Shown piece by piece: positions 7,683 to 16,659 of a DNA stretch of 64,000 nucleotides (the first letter of the stretch is position 1; the number at the start of each line of letters is the position of its first letter). Source of the stretch: UBA12018 sp051656605 (GTDB lineage: Bacteria > Bacteroidota > Bacteroidia > Bacteroidales > CAMTPD01). The notes beneath the pieces were generated by a model. It had not been told where the DNA came from and searched no databases. It saw only the letters and a program-made list of their open reading frames with translations. The stretch spans positions 1-64,000 of the forward strand of contig JBOGCF010000049.1 in the NCBI GenBank assembly GCA_051656605.1, given 5' to 3'. Made by a program: the position numbers and the translations under genes.

Positions 7683-9329
7683 ATGACAAAAAGCGCATTA
7701 CAAATTGCTAGAGCAGCTTACGCACCTAAAGTGCCTAAAGCTCTTCACGGTGCAGTTGTTGCAAAAAACGGTGCTGCAACTCAATCAGTAGCTGACCAAG
7801 CTGAAATTGAAAAGTTGTTCCCTAACACTTATGGCATGCCAATCATCAGCTTCGAAGAAGCAGGTGAGAACAAAGAATATCCAGCTATCAATGCAGGTGT
7901 AATCCTTTCTGGTGGTCAAGCTCCAGGTGGACACAATGTAATTGCTGGTCTATTCGACGGTTTGAAAGCTCTTAACAAAGACTCTAAACTTTACGGTTTC
8001 CTTATGGGTCCTGGTGGTTTGGTTGATCACAAATACATGGAGCTTACTGCTGATATCATCGACGAATACCGCAACACAGGTGGTTTCGATATCATCGGTT
8101 CAGGCCGTACAAAACTAGAAACTACGGAGCAATATGACAAAGGTCTTGAGATCTTGAAACAATTGAACATCTCTGCATTGGTTATTATCGGTGGTGACGA
8201 CTCAAACACTAACGCTTGTGTATTGGCTGAATACTATGCAGCAATCAACGCAGGTGTACAAGTAATCGGTTGTCCTAAAACTATCGACGGTGACTTGAAA
8301 AACGAAATGATTGAAACATCATTCGGTTTCGACACTGCATGTAAAGTATACTCTGAAGTTATCGGTAACATCCAACGTGACTGTAACTCAGCTCGTAAAT
8401 ACTGGCACTTTATCAAGTTGATGGGTCGTTCGGCTTCTCACATCGCTTTGGAATGTGCGCTACAAGTTCAACCAAACATCTGTATCATTTCAGAAGAAGT
8501 TGAGCAAAACAACCTTTCACTTGACGACGTAGTAAACAGCATCGCTGATTCTGTAGCTGCTCGTGCTGCACAAGGAAACAACTTCGGTACAGTTCTTATT
8601 CCAGAAGGATTGATCGAGTTTATCCCTGCAATGAAAGCGCTTATCTCTGAATTGAACGATTTCTTGGCACACCACCAAGAAGAATTCAACGCAATCGACA
8701 AATCAGAGCAACGTGCTTACATCATCTCTAACTTGTCTGAAGTAAATGCAGCTGTATACGCTAGCCTTCCAGAAGGTGTTGCTCGTCAGTTGACATTAGA
8801 CCGTGACCCACACGGTAACGTACAAGTTTCTTTGATCGAAACTGAAAAGCTTCTTGCTGAGATGGTAGGTAACCGTCTTGCAGAATTGAAGAAAGAAGGC
8901 AAATACAACGGTAAATTCGCTGCTCAAGTACACTTCTTCGGTTACGAAGGTCGTTGTGCTGCTCCATCTAACTTCGATGCAGACTATTGTTACTCTTTAG
9001 GTTTCACAGCTTCTTGCCTAATCGGCGAAGGCAAAACTGGTTACATGGCATCTGTACGTAACACTACAGCTCCTGCTGACGAGTGGATCGCTGGTGGTAT
9101 TCCTGTAACTATGATGATGAACATGGAACGTCGTCACGGTGAAATGAAACCAGTAATCCAAAAAGCACTAGTTCGTCTTGATGGCGCTCCATTCAAAGCT
9201 TTCGCTGCACAACGCGAAAACTGGGCTATCAACACTGAATACGTTTACCCAGGTCCTATCCAATACTTCGGCCCAACTGAAGTTTGTGACCAACCTACAA
9301 AAACGCTTCAACTAGAGCAAGGTAAGTAA
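7683..9329 (+). CDS. pfp: Diphosphate--fructose-6-phosphate 1-phosphotransferase (PPi-PFK)
   Basis: This enzyme phosphorylates fructose 6-phosphate using pyrophosphate in a reversible glycolytic step. The 548-residue product belongs to the long PPi-PFK group. It has the phosphate-binding SGGQAPGGHN at 76-85, IGGDDSNTNA near 170 (GGDD typical of PPi use), the catalytic KTIDGDLK near 199, and MGRSASHIA near 247. Codon choice is biased towards a small set, as expected for high expression. It has its own terminator and stands alone. Confidence in the reaction is high because the GGDD pattern differs from ATP-dependent enzymes. Confidence 0.95.
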   Translation: MTKSALQIARAAYAPKVPKALHGAVVAKNGAATQSVADQAEIEKLFPNTYGMPIISFEEAGENKEYPAINAGVILSGGQAPGGHNVIAGLFDGLKALNKDSKLYGFLMGPGGLVDHKYMELTADIIDEYRNTGGFDIIGSGRTKLETTEQYDKGLEILKQLNISALVIIGGDDSNTNACVLAEYYAAINAGVQVIGCPKTIDGDLKNEMIETSFGFDTACKVYSEVIGNIQRDCNSARKYWHFIKLMGRSASHIALECALQVQPNICIISEEVEQNNLSLDDVVNSIADSVAARAAQGNNFGTVLIPEGLIEFIPAMKALISELNDFLAHHQEEFNAIDKSEQRAYIISNLSEVNAAVYASLPEGVARQLTLDRDPHGNVQVSLIETEKLLAEMVGNRLAELKKEGKYNGKFAAQVHFFGYEGRCAAPSNFDADYCYSLGFTASCLIGEGKTGYMASVRNTTAPADEWIAGGIPVTMMMNMERRHGEMKPVIQKALVRLDGAPFKAFAAQRENWAINTEYVYPGPIQYFGPTEVCDQPTKTLQLEQGK

Positions 9330-9349
9330 TCATTACTTCTCTATATAGA

Positions 9350-9380
9350 AAAGGGCATCCGCATCGGATGCCCTTTTTTT
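9350..9380. terminator. Bidirectional terminator after pfp
   Basis: AAGGGCATCCG and CGGATGCCCTT form a perfect stem round CAT, followed by T7 on the plus strand. It also lies just past the stop of the convergent esterase gene. Confidence 0.92.
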
Positions 9381-9411
9381 AGCTCTATGTCGTAAGATTT
9401 TGTACGAGGAT

Positions 9412-10827
9412 TTACCATCCGGCACTGGTAGGAGTAAGAACAACCTCTGTGCGGAAAGGAGCAATCGGAAGTCCTTCTTTCGAGAAAAGATTACCGATGC
9501 TGCTATCGTCAAACATATAATGCACGGCAACCGGCTTCTTTACCTCTTTGGCCCATACCACCAGCGTTCCGTTCTCTATCTTTGCGTTTGCAGGATAAAA
9601 CTTCCCGTCTTCACCGGCAATTGATAGCGCCTCCGCTTTCTTGCCATTCATCACCAAGCCATCTTTTAGATTGGCAAACGAGATATACGCTTTGTTTCCT
9701 TTGAAGGATACTGACTCAAACAACGGACTTTCAATCGCCACAACCGGTTTGCCGTATGTTTTGGCCATTGCCATATTGGCAAGGCGTTTGCCTACATCCA
9801 GTTTATTCTTCGGGTGAATGTTTTTAATATCATCTACCAAATCCGAAACTACCACCATTCCGGTGTTAGGAATCTCCTTAGCAACAAGCTCCTGTTGTTC
9901 GCGCAACAGAGCCGGCCCGTTTGTATCCGAGTTGTACGTGTGCGGAGCAATCTGAACAAAATAAAACGGGAAATTATTATCGAAAGCACTTCGCCACCCT
10001 TCGATCATCGTCTTCATTAGCAAACCATAACTCGAGGGATTCACACGGTTCGACTCTCCTTGATACCAAATGCTACCGGCAAGTTTATAAGGAACTACCG
10101 GGTTAATCATTTGATTATACAAAGCACCCGGTTGCTCGGGCCACCAAGGAGTAGGAGTGATCTTCGCTTCACGCAGCGTTTTGTTAGCCTCGATCAGCGG
10201 AGCAGGTGTCCACACTTCGGCCGGCGTACCGCCCCAAGCCGAAACGATGATTCCAACCGGGACATCAAGTTGTTCCATCAACTCACGGGCAAAGAAGTAA
10301 CCCACGGCACTGGTTCTTCGCATCGACTCGGGTGAAGATACCTCCCACTGAGCCGTACAGTCGTTTTGCGGATATGCGTCGCCCCGCTTCGGGATGTGGA
10401 AAATACGCAAGTTAGGATGATTGGCAGCAGCAATTTCCTCTTCCTTATTAAAGACATCGTGGTTGTGACTCCACTCCATGTTGGATTGCCCGCTGCAAAG
10501 CCACACTTCGCCCAACATGACATCGTTGAGTTTCACACGGCTCGATCCCATCACCTCTATGGTATATGGGCCACCCGCATTCGCAGTCTTTAGTTTTCCA
10601 CTCCATTTGCCAGCGTTGTCTACCTTTACGGCAATGGTATCTGCAGTATTCCAACTTCCTACAATGCGTACGGTTTCCGAGGCATTTCCCCAGCCCCAGA
10701 TTGCAGCTTCACTATTCTGTTGCAATACCATGTGGTCGGTAAAAACCGAAGGAAGATTAATTTGTGCGAAAGAAAAGGTCGCAAAAGATTGCAGCAGAGC
10801 AATCCCTGCAATGTGTTTTAATTTCAT
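9412..10827 (-). CDS. Sialate O-acetylesterase (SGNH hydrolase)
   Basis: A 471-residue secreted esterase that removes O-acetyl groups from sialic acids so that sialidases and lyases can act. The signal peptide ends near FSFAQ (residue 21). The SGNH serine block is CSGQSNMEW with S115, the second block WYQGESN is near 250, and the C-terminal IHPKNK contains the catalytic histidine. It lies 15 bp downstream of a creatininase-family gene on the same strand, across from a sialidase, which supports a role in sialoglycan use. G+C is visibly higher than in flanking core genes. Confidence 0.88.
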   Translation of the reverse strand: MKLKHIAGIALLQSFATFSFAQINLPSVFTDHMVLQQNSEAAIWGWGNASETVRIVGSWNTADTIAVKVDNAGKWSGKLKTANAGGPYTIEVMGSSRVKLNDVMLGEVWLCSGQSNMEWSHNHDVFNKEEEIAAANHPNLRIFHIPKRGDAYPQNDCTAQWEVSSPESMRRTSAVGYFFARELMEQLDVPVGIIVSAWGGTPAEVWTPAPLIEANKTLREAKITPTPWWPEQPGALYNQMINPVVPYKLAGSIWYQGESNRVNPSSYGLLMKTMIEGWRSAFDNNFPFYFVQIAPHTYNSDTNGPALLREQQELVAKEIPNTGMVVVSDLVDDIKNIHPKNKLDVGKRLANMAMAKTYGKPVVAIESPLFESVSFKGNKAYISFANLKDGLVMNGKKAEALSIAGEDGKFYPANAKIENGTLVVWAKEVKKPVAVHYMFDDSSIGNLFSKEGLPIAPFRTEVVLTPTSAGW

Positions 10828-10842
10828 GGTTGATATTCAGGT

Positions 10843-11631
10843 TTATAATTTAAGTGTCGTATAATAGATATTGTCCGAGATCAGCTCGTAAAGAAGTTTC
10901 TCAATGCGATCTGTAATCACTTTGCTGTAGATCTTCCCTTTCTCAGCAGTAGCTTCTGCCGGATTTCCAATACCGGTATCCTTCGATATGGCCGACCAGT
11001 CGCGCGGTGTCCATCCGGTTTTCTTGTTCAGCTCCTCGCTCTTAAACGGCAAACTTTCGCCCGAGCCGGCTACTTCCATGCGTACCAATTCGGGATGATA
11101 ATGCAACATCAAAGAGGTTTCCACCTCGCAAGCGTGTTCGCCGGCATGGATAAACAAGTTGGGCGGAGGCGCGATTACAAACCAATCCGTTACCACAATA
11201 AGAAAGTTAGGATAATCGAAAGCCAAGTCGCGCACCATATTCTTAAATGAATTTCCTCCGTGTCCGTTTAGAATAAGCAACTTGTTAAAGCCTTGCTTCG
11301 ACAGAGATTCTACCCAATCGCGCAAGATTGCATATTGCGTCTGATAGCGGGTGTGCACGCAGAAAGGAAGTTTAAACTGTCCGATGTTTTGTTGTCCGAA
11401 AGGAACAGACGGCAACACCATCACCTTGTGGCGATGATTTGTAAACAACTTATTCGCAGCTTCGAGAGCTAGTGATTTAGAAATATAGCAGTCGGTAAGA
11501 TAAGGCAAATGATAATTGTGCGGCTCGGTTGCTCCCCATGGTAAAATAGCCATATCGTAGATGTGGTCCATCACGTCTCGCCACGTTGCCACAGACAAGT
11601 CGGGCTGAAATGTAGTACTGTTAAGTCCCAT
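10843..11631 (-). CDS. Creatininase-family amidohydrolase
   Basis: A 262-residue cytoplasmic metal-dependent amidohydrolase with no signal peptide. The family metal site is visible: PWGATEPHNYHLPYLTD near residues 31-47 (acidic E36, His, D47), LNGHGGNS near 123, and GEHACEVETS near 166. Members act on creatinine, formamides or cyclic amides, so the real substrate here is open. It is the first gene of a two-gene unit with sialate O-acetylesterase, and divergent from a sialidase; a role in amino-sugar breakdown is an inference from position only. Confidence 0.85.
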   Translation of the reverse strand: MGLNSTTFQPDLSVATWRDVMDHIYDMAILPWGATEPHNYHLPYLTDCYISKSLALEAANKLFTNHRHKVMVLPSVPFGQQNIGQFKLPFCVHTRYQTQYAILRDWVESLSKQGFNKLLILNGHGGNSFKNMVRDLAFDYPNFLIVVTDWFVIAPPPNLFIHAGEHACEVETSLMLHYHPELVRMEVAGSGESLPFKSEELNKKTGWTPRDWSAISKDTGIGNPAEATAEKGKIYSKVITDRIEKLLYELISDNIYYTTLKL

Positions 11632-11795
11632 AATAAAGTAATTTAATCATTAAATTCGGCAGGTTAACTCACAAACCCGAACAAGCGTGATAGCCGTGAA
11701 CAGGTTTCTAATAGAATGACCTTTGCGAATATAGGAAACTTTCCTTTCTAAGGCTAAAAGAATGAAGAGCTATTTCATTATTGAGTGAATAAAAT

Positions 11796-11803
11796 TAAAT
11801 TTG
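11796..11803 (+). promoter_or_regulatory. Candidate -7 element for the sialidase
   Basis: TAAATTTG matches TAnnTTTG and lies 37 bp before the sialidase ATG, in the 209-bp divergent gap. A weaker TATATTCG lies on the minus strand at 11726-11733 for the creatininase side. Confidence 0.5.
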
Positions 11804-11840
11804 TGCATTAAGTTATTCAGCTAACCATTAAACGTATTCT

Positions 11841-13445
11841 ATGATTAAGAAATCTTATCTGGCATTAAGTCTGCTAACGTTGTGTGCAGGAGCCCCACTG
11901 CAAGCGCAATCGATGCAAGTAAACATTACGCAGCAGCAAATACCGGTATTGAAAAACAAAGGGATGAATAAGCTCATTTCCCTGCAATGTATTCCCCAAG
12001 AAACCATTTCGGTAGAAGGAATCAAACTCACCTTCGACGGCACTACCAAACGAAGCGATATAGATAAAATCTATTTGGTGCGTGAAGGAAAGGAAAAACA
12101 AATATTGGCAGAAGCCCACGTCAATAAATCGTCCTTGTATCTACCTATTACAACGCAACTTTCCGATACAACCAACATGTCTGTATATTGCGACCTGAAA
12201 CCGCAAACACCATTGCTGCATCGGATCGATGTGCAATGCAAAGAAATAAAAACCGATAAAGGCATGATTCGTCCTACCGACGAAACCATCAAAGGACAGC
12301 GTGTAGGAGTTGCCGTGCAAGATGCCGGAACCGAAAATGTTGCCGCATTTCGTATTCCGGGGCTGGCAACAACCAAAAACGGAAGCCTTATCGCCGTGTA
12401 TGATGCACGCCGCGAATCGAGCCGAGATCTGCAAGGTCACATGGACATTGGCGTGAGCCGCAGTACCGACAACGGGCAAACTTGGGAACCGATGCGTGTG
12501 GCGCTCGATATGAAAACATGGGGCGGATTGCCCGAGAAGTTCAACGGTGTAAGCGACGCATGTGTATTGGCCGATCCGAATACAGGCACAATCTGGGTTG
12601 CCGGCTTGTGGATGCACGGGATTCTCGACAAAGACGGGAAATGGATTGAAGGGTTGAACGAAGAAAGCAAGAACTGGCAACACCAATGGGCTGGGCGTGG
12701 TTCTCAGCCGGGACTTACACCCAAAGAAACCTGTCAGTTCATTATTTCGCGTAGCGACGACGATGGAAAGACCTGGTCGGAGCCCGTGAATATAACCGAA
12801 CAAACCAAGCGTTCCGAATGGTGGTTGTATGCTCCGGCTCCCGGACAAGGCATCGTGATGACAGATGGAACACTTGTATTCCCTACACAGGGCCGCGATA
12901 AGGAGGGAATGCCTTTCTCGAATATAACTTACAGCAAAGATGGCGGTAAAACGTGGACTACGTCAAATCCCTCTTATACCAATACAACCGAGTGTGCCGT
13001 TGTGCAGCTAAACGACGGAAGCCTGATGCTCAACATGCGCGACAATCGCAACGGTGCCGAAAAAGGAGAGAAGAATGGTCGTGCCGTGTTTGTGACGAAC
13101 GACTTGGGTAAAACCTGGACTGAGCATGCTTCGTCTCACGGAGCATTGAACGAGCCGGTTTGTATGGCATCGCTTCACAAGCATGAATACGGAAAAGGTA
13201 AGAATGCGAAATCTGTTTTGCTTTTCTCCAATCCCGATAGCAAATACCACCGTCATCAGATTACCATCAAGGTAAGTACAGACGAGGGTAAGAGCTGGAA
13301 AAAAGGAGTACTTCTCGACGAAGGTTACGGCTGGGGGTATTCATGTATCACTTCCGTATCCGACGACTTGATTGGTATTTTGTATGAAAGTAGTCGTGCG
13401 CACATGACGTATCAATTGATCCCACTCAAAGAGATATTGTATTAA
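11841..13445 (+). CDS. nanH: Exo-alpha-sialidase (GH33) with N-terminal accessory domain
   Basis: A secreted enzyme that cleaves terminal sialic acids from glycoconjugates. After a signal peptide (to about residue 23, PLQAQ) come ~140 residues of a beta-rich accessory domain, then the six-bladed sialidase fold. FRIPGLATTKNGSLIAVYDA near 170 carries the arginine of the catalytic triad. Asp-boxes follow: STDNGQTW, SDDDGKTW, SKDGGKTW, TNDLGKTW and STDEGKSW. Length (534) is normal for Bacteroides sialidases. It faces the esterase/creatininase pair; no sialic acid lyase, epimerase or transporter is in the window. Confidence 0.94.
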   Translation: MIKKSYLALSLLTLCAGAPLQAQSMQVNITQQQIPVLKNKGMNKLISLQCIPQETISVEGIKLTFDGTTKRSDIDKIYLVREGKEKQILAEAHVNKSSLYLPITTQLSDTTNMSVYCDLKPQTPLLHRIDVQCKEIKTDKGMIRPTDETIKGQRVGVAVQDAGTENVAAFRIPGLATTKNGSLIAVYDARRESSRDLQGHMDIGVSRSTDNGQTWEPMRVALDMKTWGGLPEKFNGVSDACVLADPNTGTIWVAGLWMHGILDKDGKWIEGLNEESKNWQHQWAGRGSQPGLTPKETCQFIISRSDDDGKTWSEPVNITEQTKRSEWWLYAPAPGQGIVMTDGTLVFPTQGRDKEGMPFSNITYSKDGGKTWTTSNPSYTNTTECAVVQLNDGSLMLNMRDNRNGAEKGEKNGRAVFVTNDLGKTWTEHASSHGALNEPVCMASLHKHEYGKGKNAKSVLLFSNPDSKYHRHQITIKVSTDEGKSWKKGVLLDEGYGWGYSCITSVSDDLIGILYESSRAHMTYQLIPLKEILY

Positions 13446-13460
13446 TTGAAATATGAACGA

Positions 13461-13517
13461 ACAGACTTGTTTTGCGGTCTCAATCTTGTATTGAACGCAA
13501 ACGGGTCTGTTTTTTTA
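13461..13517 (+). terminator. Terminator of the sialidase gene
   Basis: ACAGAC plus a GTTTTGCG stretch pairs, with wobbles, to CGCAAACGGGTCTGT and is followed by T7. Confidence 0.75.
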
Positions 13518-14239
13518 TTAGATGAAGCTTTGGTGCGATAAAAAAGAAACTGACCAATTGATGCGATTACGATCGTTTGAATTACGCATCCGTTTTTTAG
13601 CCTATAAAGTCCGACTTTTTGTGGTTTCAAAATGAAAGCCATTAGAGGTGATTCGCAGCAATTCGTGTTTGCTCAACTTGCTGAGAATCCTTTCTGCAAA
13701 AACCATATAGTAGGAGAGGGTTGGTATTGCATGCTCATCAAAACAACGGAACAAACAATACCCTTATTTGCTTTACGTTTTCAATGAAAACTGTTTTGCG
13801 TTACCGTTATGAGTGCAATCACGCTTCGTTGAAAACGTTTTTGCGTTTCGGTGGTGACTGTTTTGAGTCACGCAGCGTGCCCGATTTCGTTGCCCCAAAA
13901 AGCAAATAAGCTTTTAAAAAGAAGTAAATAGCCTTTTTTAAAGAACCAAATAAGGTTTCTAGGCAAACCAAACGAGGTTTTTGCGCGAAATAAGCACGAT
14001 CTCAAGAGAAATCAACCATAATTGCCCCCGAAAACCCCGTTTCCGCAACCCGAAAAATCAGCAAGATTCCTCCATCTAGCTCACAATATTGCTCCATCTA
14101 GCTCACAAGATTCCCTTTTATCCTCCAAAATGTATCCCCCTCGCGCTCACGTCGTCTTCCCGAAAACTTGGCTTAATGTATATTCTATTTATACTGCTTG
14201 ATGGGGATTGGGTAAATTGGATGTGGCTTATAAACAAGA
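13518..14239. repeat. Non-coding repeat element A with degenerate 22-bp tandem units
   Basis: No convincing gene lies in this ~720-bp gap. A segment from about 13600 to 14185 resembles the one at about 48098-48867. Shared landmarks, in order, are an AAAGTCC...CTTTTTG motif (13613 region), a CGTTATGA.TGCAA unit (13799-13820), a GGTGACTG unit, units with AACCAA flanked by T-runs (13910-14005), a CCCCGAAAACCCC segment (14026-14037) and a terminal ACTTGGCTTA (14166-14175). From 13777 to about 14027 the sequence moves in 22-bp steps (about 11 diverged units). Two near-identical 22-mers beginning CTCCATCTAGC follow at 14070-14113. Function unknown. Confidence 0.75.
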
Positions 14240-14272
14240 AAGCCGTCTTGACTTCCTCGTCGAGACGGCTTT
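14240..14272. terminator. Terminator hairpin downstream of prmA
   Basis: AAGCCGTCT (14240-14248) pairs with AGACGGCTT (14263-14271) around a 14-base loop. It lies 20 bp past the prmA stop on the minus strand. Confidence 0.7.
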
Positions 14273-14293
14273 TGGTTGCTATAGTGTGTTTGC

Positions 14294-15139
14294 TTATTTC
14301 ATTTCGAAACCAACTACAGCCCAGTTGTTCTTGCTGTCTTGCGTAAATAACTGCAAACCGTATTTGTTGCATTCTTCTTCAATTGCAGGAATGTCTTCGG
14401 TGTAGAAACCACTCATGTAAAGTGTTGCCCCTTTAGTCATACATGCAGCATAACGATTGATGTCGTTGAGCAAAATGTTGCGGTTGATGTTTGCAATGAT
14501 GATATCGAAGCTGTCGCCCTCTAGCAACTCTGCCGCGCCAAGTTTAACTTCTACGTTCGGAGTCTTGTTTAGCTCAACGTTTTCAACTGAGTTGTTGTAT
14601 GCCCATTCGTCGATATCAATGGCTACGATTTCTTTTGCTCCGCGCATCGATGCAAGGATACCAAGAACAGCTGTTCCGCAACCCATATCCAATACGCGCT
14701 TGCCTTCAACATCCATCTTAAGGATTTGAGAAAGCATAAGGAATGTAGTTTCGTGATGGCCTGTACCGAATGCCATTTTCGGGTCGATAAGGATTTCGTA
14801 TGTCGTTTGTGGAATGTCTTTGTGGAAAGTGCTATGAATTACACATTCGTTGCCAACCACGATAGGTTGGAAAAAGTTCTTTTCCCACTCTTCGTTCCAG
14901 TTTTCGGTTTTGATGAACTTGTCTTCGTACGACAAGGTTGCTTCGAGCGGAAATTCGGCAATAACCTGATCAATGTTTTCTTTGCTGAATTGATTTACCG
15001 GAACATAAGCCTTTAGTGTATTTTCTTCTGTAACGAAGCTTTCAAAGCCAATTGGTGACAATTCTGCGGCAAGTACATCGCTCACGATTTCAGAATCTAT
15101 CTCAGAATCAATCAAGAAACTCACTTCTACGTAATCCAT
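14294..15139 (-). CDS. prmA: Ribosomal protein L11 methyltransferase PrmA
   Basis: PrmA trimethylates ribosomal protein L11 with S-adenosylmethionine. The 281-residue product has an N-terminal L11-recognition domain, the linker segment WNEEWEKNFFQP near residue 80, then FGTGHHETT, the SAM-binding VLDMGCGTAVLGI near 146 and a NINRNILL motif corresponding to the NxLxxPL-type site. Length matches the family. It stands alone with its own terminator, next to repeat element A. Confidence 0.94.
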   Translation of the reverse strand: MDYVEVSFLIDSEIDSEIVSDVLAAELSPIGFESFVTEENTLKAYVPVNQFSKENIDQVIAEFPLEATLSYEDKFIKTENWNEEWEKNFFQPIVVGNECVIHSTFHKDIPQTTYEILIDPKMAFGTGHHETTFLMLSQILKMDVEGKRVLDMGCGTAVLGILASMRGAKEIVAIDIDEWAYNNSVENVELNKTPNVEVKLGAAELLEGDSFDIIIANINRNILLNDINRYAACMTKGATLYMSGFYTEDIPAIEEECNKYGLQLFTQDSKNNWAVVGFEMK

Positions 15140-15465
15140 ATTGCTATTTTATTTGTTCTTTATTTAGAAGTGCGAAGATACGCTTTTCTATATTGATATT
15201 CATGCATGCAGCCTTTTATTTGTAAATGGCATCTTTTTAGTATGAAGGATAGAAGTCGTTTGTTCTTAGTGTAATCTATCTGACGATCGGCAAATGTTAA
15301 AGATTATATACCTGCTTGCTTAAATGAAGCAAGAAAGTATATTTGTATAGACGATTCTTTATGCATTTGTAACACAATAGTTTTTAAACCAAACAGAGAC
15401 TGTTTGGTCTTATTGTAAGTTATATTTGTTGGTGTCAAAATTAATCATAAGAGGAGAAACAAGTT
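15140..15465 (+). promoter_or_regulatory. Upstream region of the Gly/Trp-rich gene: two -7 elements and two small palindromes
   Basis: No gene is seen in this 326-bp stretch. Two exact TATATTTG elements occur at 15338-15345 and 15421-15428. A hairpin CTTGCTT/AAGCAAG (15315-15333) precedes the first. A perfect palindrome ACCAAACA/TGTTTGGT (15388-15408) precedes the second and could be an operator or a weak hairpin. The second element is 38 bp before the ATG at 15466 and is the likelier promoter. Confidence 0.5.
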
Positions 15466-16635
15466 ATGAAACTATTCAAACTATCTTCAATTTTGTTGAT
15501 GGGTATCGCTTCGCTAAATGCTTTTGCGCAAAATAGCGAATGGGATGATGATATTTATTCGACTAAAAAGAAGAAAAGCGTTCCTGAGGTTCAGGAATAC
15601 AAAGCCGTATCGAAAAGTAAATCGGCAAAAGTTATGATTACGCCCTCTAATAATACTCGTACCGCAGATCGTGATGTTGATGAATACAACAGACGCGGCG
15701 GAAACAGAGATTATACCTCTCAAGATACAAACGATACAATTGTACCGGTTTCAGATACCGAATATACAGAACGTATTGTAAAGTTTCACGATCCTGCAAG
15801 GATTACAATTGTAGGAGCTGATGAAGTGAACTTATATGTAGACGACGATGGCCGCTTGGTTTCGTATGATACGGATTATAGTTCTAATTATCGCTCAAAC
15901 GTAAATATAAACCTCGGATTCAACAGTTGGTATGATCCATGGAGGGGTTCTCCTTGGGGCTGGAACTCATGGGGGCCATCTTGGAGTTTCGGTTGGAACT
16001 CTTGGTGGGGACCTTCTTGGAATATGGGCTGGGGCCCATCCTGGGGTTGGGGTCCTTCTTGGGGCTGCGGTTGGTACGATCCTTGCTGGGGACCATCTTG
16101 GGGCGGCCCGTCATGGGGCGGTCACTATCCTAATTATGCTCCGGCATATAAAAACTATCCGGGCGGAAGAGGAACTGGTGCAGGATATGCTAATGGACGA
16201 GGTTCCGGAGGAGGAAGATCTACAATTACCGGTGCCGGAGGGCGTGGTGCTTCTTCGGGGATTTCTCGTGAAAGAGTTTCTACAGGTAGAACTTCGATTA
16301 ATGGAGCTTCCGGTGGTCGTGGCACTGTGAACAGAACAGAAGGTTCATCTGTTTCTACTAGACCGGCTGTTTCTGGTTCAAGCTCTGGAAGAACAAGGGT
16401 TAATCGTGGCTCAAGTGTTGAAAATTCCAAGACAAGAGATATTCAAACACAAAATAGAAATAATAATTATAATAGAGAGTCTAGAACTCGTGATTATAAC
16501 TTTAATAATTCTAATAACGAACGTTCTTCAGGAAGCTTCAACTCTCCTTCAAGAGGAAGTAGCAGTGGTAGTTTCGGCGGCGGTAGCACGGGCGGCGGTA
16601 GGTCCGGAAGTTCTCGTGGCGGCGGTAGAAGATAA
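15466..16635 (+). CDS. Secreted Gly/Trp/Ser-rich low-complexity protein, function unknown
   Basis: Not recognised as a named family. A signal peptide (cleavage after NAFAQ, ~21) is followed by an acidic/lysine-rich region, a short ordered segment (~105-145, RIVKFHDPARITIVG...), then ~60 residues of repeating Trp-Gly-Pro-Ser units such as WGPSWG and GWNSWW (~160-220). The last ~165 residues are Gly/Ser/Arg/Asn-rich, ending SSRGGGRR. Low sequence complexity suggests an extended, aggregation-prone or matrix-like surface protein. It lies 24 bp upstream of the FadL-like porin gene and is probably co-transcribed. Confidence 0.75.
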   Translation: MKLFKLSSILLMGIASLNAFAQNSEWDDDIYSTKKKKSVPEVQEYKAVSKSKSAKVMITPSNNTRTADRDVDEYNRRGGNRDYTSQDTNDTIVPVSDTEYTERIVKFHDPARITIVGADEVNLYVDDDGRLVSYDTDYSSNYRSNVNINLGFNSWYDPWRGSPWGWNSWGPSWSFGWNSWWGPSWNMGWGPSWGWGPSWGCGWYDPCWGPSWGGPSWGGHYPNYAPAYKNYPGGRGTGAGYANGRGSGGGRSTITGAGGRGASSGISRERVSTGRTSINGASGGRGTVNRTEGSSVSTRPAVSGSSSGRTRVNRGSSVENSKTRDIQTQNRNNNYNRESRTRDYNFNNSNNERSSGSFNSPSRGSSSGSFGGGSTGGGRSGSSRGGGRR

Positions 16636-16659
16636 TAAAAGAAGAAAAACATATAGACT

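Noticed and set aside
13721..13909. 62-residue ORF in element A
   Set aside because: It runs through the diverged 22-bp units, has no promoter or family features, and the matching part of element B is not open in the same way.
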